NCBI GenBank assembly: GCA_016215705.1
Contig: JACRIR010000121.1
Coordinates: 1-39,906, forward strand
DNA: 39,906 nucleotides
Source: Candidatus Poribacteria bacterium
GTDB taxonomy: Bacteria; Abyssobacteria; SURF-5
Direction: 5' to 3'
This document shows positions 1-8,689 of this stretch, in pieces (the first letter of the stretch is position 1; the number at the start of each line of letters is the position of its first letter). The position numbers and the translations under genes are program-made. Below the pieces are notes generated by a model. The model ran no database searches and had not been told where the DNA came from. It saw only the letters and a list, made by a program, of their open reading frames with translations.

Positions 1-1
1 A

Positions 2-1453
2 CTCCAACAAACGCTTGTCCAGGGGACAGTACAGCAGATGATACTGACCCCGAAGATGCAGCAAGCGATTGAGATATTACAGTTATCGACGCTCGAACTC
101 GAGTTGTATATCGAGCAGCAACTCACCGATAACTTTATCCTTGAGGAAGAGCAAGAGCCGACTCAAACGCACGAGATGGAGATTCCATCCGCGCCCGGTC
201 CCCCTCCAAACGTTGAAGTTCCTCCAGAGCGCGACGAACGGCTAGCCAGCGATAATGAGCGCGATATCGAGAGCGAGCTTGAGCATCTCATGGCTTCGTA
301 CAACGATTACTACTACGAGGGGCGTGACCTCAGCGTGCCTGAGGAAGACGGCAAGCGAGGCTTTATCGAGAATACGGCTGCCGAGGGTGAATCGATGACC
401 CAGAGCCTCCAGAGGCAGCTCTCGCTGAGCACCGACAATCCCACGGACTATAAGATCGGCGAATGGATAATCAGCGAAATAGACGAGCGCGGGTATTTCT
501 CCTCCACTGTCGAGTCGGGCGCCGAGAAACTTGGTGTTCCACCCGAAGAGATCGAGCGGATTCTCAAGATTATCCATACGTTCACGCCCGCCGGAATCGG
601 GGCGCGCAACCTGCGCGAGTGTTTGCTGATCCAGATCGAGGCGTCGCATCCCGACAACGTTAATTTAAGAAAGATCGTTCAGGAGCACCTCGAACAACTA
701 GCGAAGAAACAGTTTCCCAAAATTGCGCAGGCATTGAAGATATCCGTCGAGGAAGTACAAGACCTGGCGGCAATCATCGCCTCGCTCGAGCCGATGCCGG
801 GCAGGTACTTCGGGAACCGCGAAGTCATCTATATAGTGCCTGATGTCATCGTGAAAAAAGTGGACAACGATTACATAGTGTATATGAATGATGACGGTTT
901 CCCAAAGCTTCGCATCAGCCCCTTCTACCGCAAGCTCCTAAAAGATCACAGCGACAATCCACAGACCAAAGAATATATCAGAGACAAGTTGCGGGCTGCT
1001 CAATGGCTGGTCAAGAACATACAACAGCGCAAAGAGACGATTCAGAAGGTGGCGCAGAATATCGTGGACGTGCAGAGAGACTTTTTCGACAAGGGGGTCG
1101 CGCATCTCAAGCCGCTGACACTCAAGGAAATCGCCGAAAGAATCGGGATGCACGAGTCCACCATCAGCCGCGTGACGTCGAACAAGTATATGGAAACATC
1201 GCGCGGCATTTTCGAGCTCAAATACTTCTTCTCTTCTGGAATCGAGGGCACGGACGGCGAGGTGGCTTCATCGACGAGCGTCAAGGAAATAATCCGAAAC
1301 CTCATCGAGAACGAGAACAGGCGCAAGCCTCTGAGCGACCAGAAGATTACCGAACTCCTCAACAGACGCGGCCTCAACATCGCGCGCCGCACCGCCGCCA
1401 AATACCGGGAAGAACTCGGCATCCTATCCTCAAAATACCGTCGCGAATACTGA
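2..1453 (+). CDS. rpoN: RNA polymerase sigma-54 factor RpoN (5' end outside window)
   Basis: Sigma-54 directs core RNA polymerase to -24/-12 promoters that need an AAA+ activator. The frame is open from base 2: LQQTLVQGTVQQ precedes the first Met at 38 and matches the Gln-rich activator-contacting region I, which continues as MQQAIEILQLSTLELE. The true start is therefore just upstream of the window and only a few codons are missing. Region I is followed by an acidic stretch (region II), the core-binding domain, a helix-turn-helix around TLKEIAERIGMHESTISRV, and a near-canonical RpoN box ARRTAAKYRE close to the C-terminus. A sigma-54 activator (30088-31605) and a consensus sigma-54 promoter (31932-31947) are also in the window, so the factor has at least one likely local target. 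The next gene is convergent, so rpoN probably ends its operon. Confidence 0.96.
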   Translation, partial: LQQTLVQGTVQQMILTPKMQQAIEILQLSTLELELYIEQQLTDNFILEEEQEPTQTHEMEIPSAPGPPPNVEVPPERDERLASDNERDIESELEHLMASYNDYYYEGRDLSVPEEDGKRGFIENTAAEGESMTQSLQRQLSLSTDNPTDYKIGEWIISEIDERGYFSSTVESGAEKLGVPPEEIERILKIIHTFTPAGIGARNLRECLLIQIEASHPDNVNLRKIVQEHLEQLAKKQFPKIAQALKISVEEVQDLAAIIASLEPMPGRYFGNREVIYIVPDVIVKKVDNDYIVYMNDDGFPKLRISPFYRKLLKDHSDNPQTKEYIRDKLRAAQWLVKNIQQRKETIQKVAQNIVDVQRDFFDKGVAHLKPLTLKEIAERIGMHESTISRVTSNKYMETSRGIFELKYFFSSGIEGTDGEVASSTSVKEIIRNLIENENRRKPLSDQKITELLNRRGLNIARRTAAKYREELGILSSKYRREY

Positions 1454-1507
1454 AAATAGACGGTCTCCTCTACTCCCCGTTCAACCCCATGCAGGCAGGC
1501 TGGATAC

Positions 1508-1678
1508 TCAGAAGAGGGTATATATGAAGGGAGCGAGCGCGGAGCCTTCGCCGAGGATAATGACTAGGCTCATAATGAGTAGTATGATTATTATGGGAAG
1601 AAGCCAGAATTTCTTCCGTTCTTTCAAGAACACCAGAAACTCGGCGAGAATACGGAGTTTCCCCACTGCAGACCTCAC
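1508..1678 (-). CDS. DUF5989-family small membrane protein
   Basis: A 56-residue protein with a short amphipathic N-terminus (AEFLVFLKERKKFW), one membrane segment (LLPIIIILLIMSLVIIL) and the ending GEGSALAPFIYTLF. This pattern is that of DUF5989 proteins, which are commonly encoded next to NodU/CmcH-type carbamoyltransferases. I chose GTG at 1678, four bases after the carbamoyltransferase stop, because no ATG lies in a sensible place. GTG at 1666 is an alternative. The frame stays open far upstream, but that stretch overlaps the carbamoyltransferase C-terminus and does not look coding. The gene appears intact although its partner is a remnant. Function unknown; the protein presumably sits in the inner membrane. 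Confidence 0.75.
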   Translation of the reverse strand: MRSAVGKLRILAEFLVFLKERKKFWLLPIIIILLIMSLVIILGEGSALAPFIYTLF

Positions 1679-1682
1679 CTTC

Positions 1683-2390
1683 CTAATCCGGCTCGAATTC
1701 CTGCTTCCATGAATAGTCGTGGCCTGAAGGCTGCGCCTTCTTATCGAGCACGAAATTCTCCAGCACGAGATAATCCATGTTTGTCCGCATGAAACAGCGA
1801 TAAGCATCAAGGGGAGTGCATACGATAGGCTCTCCTCTCACATTGAACGAAGTATTGACAATCACGGGACATCCCGTCAATTCGTAGAAGTTGAGAATCA
1901 GGTCGTAGAAAAGAGGGTTATCGCTCCGCTTCACGGTTTGCAGTCGCGCGGAGTAGTCCACGTGCGTGACTACCGGGATTGTCGATCTTATCTCGTTGAT
2001 TCGGTGGGTTCCTTTGAGCGTTTTCCGGTCTTCCGGCAGAGCCAGCCTGATTTCATTCCGTACGGGGGCAGTGAACAGCATGTACTGACTTTCGCCCTCG
2101 AAGTCGAAGCACTCCTTCGTCCGTTCAAGCAACACTGAGGGGGCGAACGGCCTGAATGATTCCCTGAATTTGATCTTGAGGTTCAGGAGACTTTGCATGT
2201 TCGGATTGAAGCTTCTTTCGCATGAAGTCGGACATCCACAGCTTATCTTTGAGCCAGAGGGGGAGCGCGGTGACGAATGACCTTATTCCTTTCGGAGCCA
2301 CTTGCAGGTAGGTCTCGATGATACGCTCGAACTTGAGAAAAGGTTTTTCATAGAAGCCGACATCGGATGTCCGTTGTCGGGCGAGGTCCG
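1683..2390 (-). pseudogene. Carbamoyltransferase (NodU/CmcH family), internally deleted remnant
   Basis: NodU-type enzymes are about 550-600 residues and transfer a carbamoyl group to sugars or antibiotics. Here only two pieces remain. The C-terminal piece (about 1683-2210) reads MQSLLNLKIKFRESFRPFAP and later VIVNTSFNVRGEPIV, both typical of the family's C-terminal domain. Immediately upstream but in another frame, about 2200-2365 reads FYEKPFLKFERIIETYL and ALPLWLKDKLWMSDFM, which matches the N-terminal domain. The roughly 300 residues expected between them are absent, so a deletion has joined the two ends out of frame. The product cannot be a working enzyme. Misassembly would give the same picture. 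Confidence 0.8.
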
Positions 2391-2534
2391 GCGAACAAAG
2401 TCCAGCAGCCGCGCCGCGCCTTCCGCAAGCAAAAGGAACGCAACGACCGTGATGAGCGGGAGCACAAACCTCACCATCATCGTGTGTCGCCGGCGCTTAT
2501 CCGGAGTCGCACTCGAAGTATTCGGCATTGCCAT
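2385..2534 (-). pseudogene. N-terminal fragment of a probable SGNH/GDSL hydrolase-like membrane protein
   Basis: Starting at ATG 2534 the frame gives a basic N-terminus (TPDKRRRHTMMVRFVL) followed by one hydrophobic segment ending LLLAEGAARLLDFV. That signal-anchor pattern is common at the start of SGNH hydrolase-like proteins found beside carbamoyltransferase genes. After about 50 residues the similarity stops. The same frame then runs on as an out-of-frame reading of carbamoyltransferase sequence, so this is the 5' end of a gene truncated at a deletion junction near 2365-2390. The family assignment rests only on the N-terminal pattern and on context. Confidence 0.45.
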
Positions 2535-2929
2535 AATCCGACTTTCTTGGACAAATGATCTTCGGACAGATTCATTGGAGTGAACTAACGGGGTGAACGG
2601 CAGCATTCTGATTTGTGCTTTTCGCGACTACTGCCCGGCAAATCGAATTACGCTCGAATCGTATCACATTCGCCAGTTGCTGTCAATGACTTCGGCTTGA
2701 CTTATCGGATGCTGACATATATCATTTTAGAATCCATCCCGCAATCTTGCAGGCACGAATTCATTCGTACGCACAGGGCGAAAAGCAGGCTGGAAATCCC
2801 CCCTCGGCGGGACGTAGTAAATTCGCACTTACAAGAATCTATGCCGATTCTCCAATTGCGGGAGAGATTCTTTACTCGTTTGCCATATCGTGTGGGTTTC
2901 GGGGAAGGGCATCGGGAGACAACTGCTTG
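2535..2929. other. Intergenic region and leader of the glycosyltransferase operon
   Basis: No convincing gene. The frame of the following glycosyltransferase is open back to an ATG at 2747, but residues before 2930 (Gly/Ser/Arg mixtures) do not resemble a GT2 N-terminus. The stretch holds a sigma-70 promoter (2697-2725) and a roughly 200-nt transcribed leader. Within that leader CGCACAGGGC (about 2770) and GGGACG (about 2810) vaguely recall conserved blocks of c-di-GMP-I riboswitches, but the paired architecture could not be built by eye. Confidence 0.4.
2697..2725 (+). promoter_or_regulatory. Sigma-70 type promoter for the glycosyltransferase operon
   Basis: TTGACT at 2697-2702 and TATCAT at 2720-2725 are separated by exactly 17 bp. 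Transcription would begin near 2732, leaving about 200 nt before the chosen GTG start at 2930. Confidence 0.55.
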
Positions 2930-3658
2930 GTGAAAGAAGCCTACAGGCCGGGCATCTCAGTCGTAATGCCCGCTTACAACGAGAAGGATAACATAGAGAG
3001 GGCTGTAGAGTCAGCGCTCAAGGTTCTGAAGGACGCTTCGGACGATTTCGAGATTGTCGTCGTCGACGATGCAAGCACCGACGGAACCGGAGCGATGCTC
3101 GATAGAATGGCGGCGAGCATCCCTGCCCTTAAAGTGGTTCACCACGATAGAAACCGCAAATTCGGAAAAACGATCAGAGACGGTTTCGCGGTCGCGAGCA
3201 AGGAATTGGTTTTCATCACCGATTCAGATAATCCCATAGACATGGAGGATATGAAAAAAGCGATTCCCCTGATGAAGGAGTATGATTTCGTCAGCGGGTC
3301 ACGCCTCACTCGAGAACCGTCGGTCAAGCGAATTGTTTACACAGCGATCTATAATTTCATGATACGAACGGTTTTTAGGCTCAACGTCCGCGACGTGAAT
3401 TTTTCCTACAAGATGGTCAAGCGCGAGCTGTTGCGAAAACTCGACCTTCGATCTGAGGGCTCATTCATTGACGCTGAAATGCTTCTGGAGGCAAAAAGGA
3501 GGGGCGCCCGGATCAAGGAGATAGACATCATGTACTATCCCCGCGCGCTTGGCGAGTCCACCCTCGCGAGTCCGTCGATTATCGCAAAGATTCTGTACGA
3601 GATGTCAAAGTACATGCTCCGACGTTTATTCCAATTTGGCCGCAGTGGGCCGGTGTAA
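2930..3658 (+). CDS. Family 2 glycosyltransferase (dolichyl-phosphate-mannose-synthase-like)
   Basis: A 242-residue GT-A fold transferase that would move a sugar from a nucleotide donor to a polyprenyl phosphate or glycan. The N-terminus ISVVMPAYNEKDNIERAVES is the classic GT2 nucleotide-binding strand. It is followed by IVVVDDASTDGT and the acidic metal-binding ITDSDNPIDM (DxD-like). VSGSRLT and the later SYKMVKRELL complete the family pattern. There are no C-terminal membrane helices, so it is the soluble type. The GTG at 2930 was chosen because it precedes the conserved strand by a normal distance and GGGAG lies upstream; the ATG at 2747 would add 61 unlike residues. A membrane glycosyltransferase follows 54 bp downstream, and the two probably act on the same lipid-linked glycan. 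Confidence 0.88.
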   Translation: MKEAYRPGISVVMPAYNEKDNIERAVESALKVLKDASDDFEIVVVDDASTDGTGAMLDRMAASIPALKVVHHDRNRKFGKTIRDGFAVASKELVFITDSDNPIDMEDMKKAIPLMKEYDFVSGSRLTREPSVKRIVYTAIYNFMIRTVFRLNVRDVNFSYKMVKRELLRKLDLRSEGSFIDAEMLLEAKRRGARIKEIDIMYYPRALGESTLASPSIIAKILYEMSKYMLRRLFQFGRSGPV

Positions 3659-3712
3659 GCGTGCCTAATTGCGGCTCTGCCGCGAGACCCACGCACAGCG
3701 AGGCACGTTCAC

Positions 3713-5194
3713 ATGGAAATTCCCTCCGCCGCTTCGCCCTCACGCGCTGACAGCACGAAAGGCTCCGTTCAGGGCGCAGTTCCCTTTGTAATCGGGATGG
3801 CATACTTCTTCATGGGCCTCTTTTTTGTTCGACCGAACATGGGCGAGCCCGACTCGTACCGCGAAGCGCTTTCAGCGCTCCAGTATATTGATAGCGGAAC
3901 ATACGGTTCCTATTGGGACCACCCGTTAACAATGTATGTGTTCGTGGCCGCCACACGTTGCGCGCACGCCCTCGGCTGGAGCCAGATTGCCACGCTGAAT
4001 ACGCTTGCCATTGTATTAGGCTCAATCAGTGTGTGGCCTTTCTACCACTCCGTCCGAAAACTTGCGAATTGGCAAACCGCTGCGTTCGCGTCGGCGGCGC
4101 TCATTCTATCGCCTGCTTTCATTCGGTTCTCGACCTATCTCTCGCATGAGATCACCGGTTTCGCGCTCGCCTCATGGAGCATTTACTTCCTGCTGAAAAC
4201 GCTCGAGAGTCGGAGCAGGACATGGGCGCTCGCCTTCGGGTTCTGCTTCGCCTCAACGTGGTCGGCGAGACCAAATGGGGCCATATTTCTGGCGCTACCC
4301 CTCTTGATCCTGACGGTCCATGAGTTCGGGAGAAAGGATTTCGCGGTTGCGATGAGGCTTTTCTGTTTTGCGTCGCTGGGTTTCTCAGGTTGCATACTCC
4401 TGGTGTACAGGCCTGCCCTTATCATGCATCTGACCTCGAGGTCCGGACGATTCTTTTTCACATTTTATGAATTCGGGCGGTACGCGGGGAGTACCACGCT
4501 GGCGGCGATGCAATCGGCGACACCCGCGCTTGTCATCTTGTCGACGGCAGGCTGTATCGCGCTCTTTTTGCGGAAAAGACGCCTCATCGCGCTCTTTTCA
4601 GTTGCATGGATCATGGTTGCGTATGTCTTTTACACGGGCATGTATTCCGTGCATCGTTATTTTCTGGTTCTGCTTCCTCCTCTCCTGATGTTGAGTTTTG
4701 CAGGAGCCGACGCGCTCGACGACTTAATGAAGCGGCGGTTCGGCCATTCTGTGAAGACGGCGGTGTTCCTGCTGCTTCTGCTCGTATCTCTGTGGCCCAA
4801 CTTGCCGGATTTGCTTTACCTTAGGAACGTGGACGACGACAGACTGGCCTCCGAAACCACAGGCCAGCTAGTGGGCCGCAATCTTCTGTTTACTACCGCC
4901 GACGGACCTATGATACGTTACTACAACTATGAGAGCCCTCCAGAGATTGTGTATCTGGTGACCGAGTACACACCCGGTCGGCTTACAATGAAAGTGGACG
5001 CGCTGCGCCTGGCGCAAGAGCGACTGCGGATGGGCATGCCGGTGTTTGCAACGGAGGAGATTGTCGAGCAATTAGAACATGCAGGCGTGGAAGCAAGATA
5101 TGATCTCGTTTGGGAATACAAGCGGATGCGTCTGTATCGTCTGTCGAGCCTGCGATTTGACGACCGACAGGCAATCGGGAACGGAACCGTATGA
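3713..5194 (+). CDS. Integral membrane glycosyltransferase (ArnT/PMT-like, GT-C fold)
   Basis: A 493-residue polytopic protein with about ten hydrophobic segments, a large C-terminal soluble part and, in the first periplasmic loop, MGEPDSYREALSAL. This is the acidic loop that GT-C enzymes use to bind a polyprenyl-phosphate sugar. GT-C enzymes transfer sugars from lipid carriers to lipid A, proteins or glycans on the outer face of the inner membrane. The GT2 upstream would plausibly make the polyprenyl-phosphate donor. The stop codon overlaps the next start (ATGA at 5191-5194), so translation is coupled with the deacetylase. The acceptor cannot be predicted. Confidence 0.8.
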   Translation: MEIPSAASPSRADSTKGSVQGAVPFVIGMAYFFMGLFFVRPNMGEPDSYREALSALQYIDSGTYGSYWDHPLTMYVFVAATRCAHALGWSQIATLNTLAIVLGSISVWPFYHSVRKLANWQTAAFASAALILSPAFIRFSTYLSHEITGFALASWSIYFLLKTLESRSRTWALAFGFCFASTWSARPNGAIFLALPLLILTVHEFGRKDFAVAMRLFCFASLGFSGCILLVYRPALIMHLTSRSGRFFFTFYEFGRYAGSTTLAAMQSATPALVILSTAGCIALFLRKRRLIALFSVAWIMVAYVFYTGMYSVHRYFLVLLPPLLMLSFAGADALDDLMKRRFGHSVKTAVFLLLLLVSLWPNLPDLLYLRNVDDDRLASETTGQLVGRNLLFTTADGPMIRYYNYESPPEIVYLVTEYTPGRLTMKVDALRLAQERLRMGMPVFATEEIVEQLEHAGVEARYDLVWEYKRMRLYRLSSLRFDDRQAIGNGTV

Positions 5195-6084
5195 CGGCTC
5201 CCCTAAAAGCATTAATCATAAATGCGGACGACTTCGGCCTCGAAAAGGAGGTCAACTCCGCCATTATCCGGGCTCACAGGCAGGGCATAGTGACCGCCGC
5301 CTCGCTCATCGCAAACGGAACCGCTTTCGAGAATGCTGTCGAACTTGCCCTGGAGCATCCCTCGCTGGACGTTGGCGCTCACCTCGTCTTGACGCGAGGC
5401 CCTTCCCTCACAGGCGGGCCGCTGCTCAATCCCGTCGAGGTTCCTTCACTGATAAAGGGTGACGGCCTGTTTCCTAAGAACCCGGTGACGCTGGCAGGGC
5501 GTATCATGATGGGTTTCATAAGCCATTCGCAGATAGAGAAAGAGCTCCTGGCACAGATGGAGAGGATAAGGCGCGCCGGGATCAGGATCACGCACATCGA
5601 TAGTCATCAGCACATCCACGTATTGCCTTCGGTGTTTCGTATCGTCGCCGCCCTCGCTCTCGAGTTCGGAGTGAAATGGCTGAGGCTTCCCCTACGCTGC
5701 GTATTGCCGGCCGGCGGGCCTTCAGTGGGAGCGCTGCGGCGGTTACAGGCCGGCCTTCTGGAACGGTTGGCGGCGCGAAATGCTTCCGTCATGGCTGCGT
5801 CCGGATTGCGGGCGACTTCTTACTGCCTCGGGTTCCATTTCGCGGGGAGGCTGTTGGAGGATGAGATAGAGCACATCATCTCGAACCTGCCCGAGGGCAC
5901 AATCGAGCTTTCATGCCATCCGGGACACGACGAGGCGCGGCTGGAACAGAACCATCCGTGGGGTTACAAGTGGGAGCGCGAGCTTTCCGCGCTGTGCTCG
6001 GAGCGTGTGCGCACGGCAATCGAAAAGGCGGGCGTGAAACTCACCGGATATTCTGGTCTTGACGCCCGGCAGTGCGATTCCTGA
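5191..6084 (+). CDS. YdjC/ChbG/HpnK-family carbohydrate deacetylase
   Basis: A 297-residue metal-dependent deacetylase of the YdjC-like family, whose members remove N-acetyl groups from chitooligosaccharides or hopanoid-linked GlcNAc. The N-terminal NADDFG (residues 11-16) supplies the catalytic and metal-binding Asp pair. GAHLVLTRGP and DSHQHIHVLP supply the metal His residues, and ELSCHPG near the C-terminus is the last conserved block. The start overlaps the stop of the preceding membrane glycosyltransferase by four bases. In this operon it probably trims an N-acetyl sugar placed by those enzymes. Hopanoid genes are not visible nearby, so the hpnK name is not applied. Confidence 0.88.
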   Translation: MTAPLKALIINADDFGLEKEVNSAIIRAHRQGIVTAASLIANGTAFENAVELALEHPSLDVGAHLVLTRGPSLTGGPLLNPVEVPSLIKGDGLFPKNPVTLAGRIMMGFISHSQIEKELLAQMERIRRAGIRITHIDSHQHIHVLPSVFRIVAALALEFGVKWLRLPLRCVLPAGGPSVGALRRLQAGLLERLAARNASVMAASGLRATSYCLGFHFAGRLLEDEIEHIISNLPEGTIELSCHPGHDEARLEQNHPWGYKWERELSALCSERVRTAIEKAGVKLTGYSGLDARQCDS

Positions 6085-6114
6085 GTTCTATGTGAACGTT
6101 TCAGCGTAGACTCT

Positions 6115-6339
6115 CTATTCCCATCTTATCGTTTCGATCGTCTTCTTGGCCTGATCCCAGTAGTCGATTCTTGTGAGAACATTGTTTATGAATTCAAGGC
6201 GAGCCGCTTGTTCTCCCGTAGTATGGTTGAAAAGGCGGATTTCCACGTTTTCGACTCCGGCAAGCGACATCTTCTCCCTTTCGTACCTGCATTCCAGGCT
6301 TCTGAGAAAACTTTCAACGATTTCGGCTGTGATTTTCAT
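6115..6339 (-). CDS. Hypothetical small protein downstream of a histidine kinase
   Basis: A 74-residue predicted cytoplasmic protein starting MKITAEIVESFLRSLECRYE and ending AKKTIETIRWE. No family recognised. It lies 30 bp after the stop of the histidine kinase on the same strand, has its own ATG with a GGGGAA upstream, and ends 30 bp before the convergent deacetylase stop. Its mix of charged and hydrophobic residues is protein-like. A role with the kinase is inference only. Confidence 0.55.
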   Translation of the reverse strand: MKITAEIVESFLRSLECRYEREKMSLAGVENVEIRLFNHTTGEQAARLEFINNVLTRIDYWDQAKKTIETIRWE

Positions 6340-6369
6340 TTTCGAGATGTTCCCCGTTCATTGGTCAGA

Positions 6370-7089
6370 CTAACAAGGAAGGCATATTTTCACACATGTT
6401 CCGCCTTTCGGGCTATTGCCGACTTCGAGGGTTCCCCCGTGTGCTTCGGCGACCAGCTTTGCCGCCGGAAGGCCCAGCCCTACGCATTGCAGATGCGCTT
6501 TGGTCGTGAAAAACGGTGTAAAGAGACGCGCGCGCGCGTCCTCACTCAAACCCGGACCATCATCCTCAAGCAATGCGACAACGTGTCCGTTCTCATTGAA
6601 GGTTGCAATCGAAAGGCTGCTGCCTTTCTCCTGAAGCGCCTCGAAGGAATTCTGGATTATGTTAAGAAACATTTGTTGGAGAGCGGGCGTGTCAACTTCG
6701 GATGCAGGAATATCCGGCGCATAGTTCTCGATGAGTTGAAGCGATTTCTTTGCGAACAGGTGTCGGACGAGGTCGAGCGAAGATTTCACGATGAGGTTGA
6801 TGTTGTCGAATTCTCTCGTTTCACTGAATCGAGCAAATCGTTTCAGCTCCGAAATGAGCTTCTGGCATTTGGTGGCTGAAGTGTATATTTTGTCAACTTC
6901 CTTCGTGACCGTTTTTGCCTTGTCTTGCGAAAGCAGAAACTGAGCATATCCGCTCACACCGGTCAAATGGTTGTTGATTTCATGGGTAATGCTGGAACAC
7001 AGGCGTCCCACGAGCGCGAGTTTTTGACACGTCACCATTTGATCCGACATTCTATTGAGGGCGTCCATCCCGTGATCCGGCGTGTTCAT
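6370..7089 (-). CDS. Sensorless (soluble) histidine kinase
   Basis: A 239-residue kinase consisting only of a dimerisation/phosphoacceptor segment and a HATPase domain. The H-box is SSITHEINNHLTG with phospho-His about residue 36. The N-box is NIIQNSFEAL, the G1 box DDGPGLSED, the F box FTPFFTTK and the G2 box VGLGLPAAK. No membrane helix, PAS or GAF sensor is present, so input must come from a partner protein. ATG 7089 is preferred to GTG 7098 because GGAG lies 8 bp upstream of it. A CheY-like regulator is encoded nearby (8903-9322, opposite strand) and is a possible partner. Confidence 0.88.
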   Translation of the reverse strand: MNTPDHGMDALNRMSDQMVTCQKLALVGRLCSSITHEINNHLTGVSGYAQFLLSQDKAKTVTKEVDKIYTSATKCQKLISELKRFARFSETREFDNINLIVKSSLDLVRHLFAKKSLQLIENYAPDIPASEVDTPALQQMFLNIIQNSFEALQEKGSSLSIATFNENGHVVALLEDDGPGLSEDARARLFTPFFTTKAHLQCVGLGLPAAKLVAEAHGGTLEVGNSPKGGTCVKICLPC

Positions 7090-7216
7090 ATATTCCACTC
7101 CGTAAGGCCAGCAAACTATGGCGCTTTGTCAACTTTGTTTTGTCGGTTCGTGCAAGGGCGCATGGGTCCTTACAAGAGCATGTATCTACACTTACAAACT
7201 CAACCGTGACATGACT

Positions 7217-8515
7217 CTAGCCGTGGGCCTTGAAATTCTCTTCGTACCAGGTTTTCCATTTCCCGACGTCGGACCCGTAGGGTCTGTGTGTTATCTCTTC
7301 GAGAACCGAGAGCGCGCGTTTGGCCTGGGCCACGTTTGGACTATCGATGACATTTATGAGCGCGTGAACGGATTGCAGCTCGCCCATGTTGACCAATGCC
7401 ACTGCGGCATTGTCAGCAACCGTGCTGTCGGCGTCGCCCAAGGCTTCGACCAATTCATTGATCACGGACGCATCCGCAGCGTTTACAAGGGCCTGTGACG
7501 CTTGACGACGCACGATGGCCGCGCGATCTTTCAACGCGCCCGCCAGCGCGCGGGTCGCAGAGGGGTCTTTGGTCGCTCCGAGCGATGCCGCTGCTTTCGA
7601 GCGGACATTTGCGCTCGGGTCGGACAACAATCCAACCAACGCCTGGACAGCTTCCGGCGTCTTAATCTCGCCGAGCGCTACTGCGATGTCGGTCCGCACG
7701 GATTCAGTTTCGTGCGGAATCGCGTCAACAAGCGCGCTAACCGCGTATTCACTCCCGACTTTCCCGAGGGCTGACGCGATCATGCGGCGGACGTTCTCAT
7801 CGCTTTCACGTTGCATCGCGATTGCAAGCGCCTTACCCGCAGCCGGGTCCTTCACGTTTCCGAGCGCGATAGCCGCGTACTTCCTTGCCTTAGGTTCTTC
7901 GTCATTCAGGCCCTGAACGAAAATATCCCGGCTTGAGGGAGAGCCTATCTCATACAATGCGTATATAACCTCGCCGCGGACGTTCTTGTCCTTGTCGGCA
8001 GCCATGCTTTCGAGACTCTTGACGACACCCCTGTTCTCCTTCGTCCCAAGTCTTCCGAGCACATAGGCCGAATACTCGCGAACACGGGGATTCAAATGAG
8101 TCGTATCCTCAATGAGCGCAGGGAAAATGCTCTCGTCGCCGATTTTTGCCAGGGATTCCGCCGCAGCCTTCTGGACAACCTCTTCGCGGTCTTTCAGCGC
8201 ATTCAAGAGATTAGGGAGTGCTTCCTTGGCTCCGCGTTCGCCGAGCAGCTCGGCGGCGTAACGGCGCTGATATCTAAGCTCGGCGTGCTCAAGCGCGTGC
8301 GCAAGTTGAGAGGTCGAGCATGAGGGGTCCACAAGGACAGGGTCTGCCTTTCCCTGGTTTTGGGCAACAATCACGCGAGCCTCCACGGATTCGGCGACGG
8401 AACAAGAAGCCGGCCGGGGCGCGCCGGCTGACACCAGGAGGACAACCGCACACGCCAGGAAACCTGATTTCCACTCTCTAGCATTCGATGAACTTGCCGG
8501 TTCAGAATTGTTCAT
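7217..8515 (-). CDS. Secreted HEAT/PBS-lyase-like repeat protein
   Basis: A 432-residue protein with an N-terminal signal sequence (SGFLACAVVLLVSAGAP). Most of the rest is HEAT/PBS-type alpha-helical repeats such as ALPNLLNALKDREEVVQKAA, EPKARKYAAIALGNVKD and DPSANVRSKAAASLGATKD, around eight to ten units of about 31 residues. Such solenoids bind proteins. The Cys near the signal cleavage site (RPASC) is not a clean lipobox. Start ATG 8515 was chosen over an upstream ATG because the signal peptide follows directly and AAAAGG lies upstream. A strong promoter sits at 8589-8616. Its partner is unknown. Confidence 0.85.
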   Translation of the reverse strand: MNNSEPASSSNAREWKSGFLACAVVLLVSAGAPRPASCSVAESVEARVIVAQNQGKADPVLVDPSCSTSQLAHALEHAELRYQRRYAAELLGERGAKEALPNLLNALKDREEVVQKAAAESLAKIGDESIFPALIEDTTHLNPRVREYSAYVLGRLGTKENRGVVKSLESMAADKDKNVRGEVIYALYEIGSPSSRDIFVQGLNDEEPKARKYAAIALGNVKDPAAGKALAIAMQRESDENVRRMIASALGKVGSEYAVSALVDAIPHETESVRTDIAVALGEIKTPEAVQALVGLLSDPSANVRSKAAASLGATKDPSATRALAGALKDRAAIVRRQASQALVNAADASVINELVEALGDADSTVADNAAVALVNMGELQSVHALINVIDSPNVAQAKRALSVLEEITHRPYGSDVGKWKTWYEENFKAHG

Positions 8516-8588
8516 GCTTAAGTTGCCTTTTCGGAAAACAGTTTTTTCACTTATCTGTCCGACACGCCTTTGCTCTATTCTTCTTACA

Positions 8589-8616
8589 ATTATACAAGTT
8601 GTCCGCAAAAAATCAA
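8589..8616 (-). promoter_or_regulatory. Sigma-70 type promoter for the HEAT-repeat gene
   Basis: On the minus strand TTGATT (8616-8611) and TATAAT (8594-8589) are 16 bp apart. The -10 matches consensus perfectly. The untranslated leader would be about 65 nt. Confidence 0.65.
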
Positions 8617-8654
8617 GAAGCATCCGGTTCACGAGGAGCGATTTCATTTTGTGC

Positions 8655-8683
8655 TTGAAAAACGAACAAGCTCATGCTAGAAT
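8655..8683 (+). promoter_or_regulatory. Sigma-70 type promoter for the response-regulator gene
   Basis: TTGAAA at 8655-8660 and TAGAAT at 8678-8683 with a 17-bp spacer. It diverges from the HEAT-gene promoter, the two -35 boxes being about 40 bp apart. Confidence 0.6.
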
Positions 8684-8689
8684 GGCGCT

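Noticed and set aside
2747-2929. N-terminal extension of the GT2 protein from ATG 2747
   Set aside because: The extra 61 residues lack similarity to GT2 proteins, and the GTG at 2930 has a ribosome site and normal distance to the first strand.
6208-6879. 223-residue plus-strand frame opposite the histidine kinase
   Set aside because: It lies antisense to clear kinase motifs and has no recognisable domain or ribosome site.
7488-7916. Plus-strand frames inside the HEAT-repeat gene
   Set aside because: Antisense to regular HEAT repeats; the apparent length reflects codon periodicity of the true gene.
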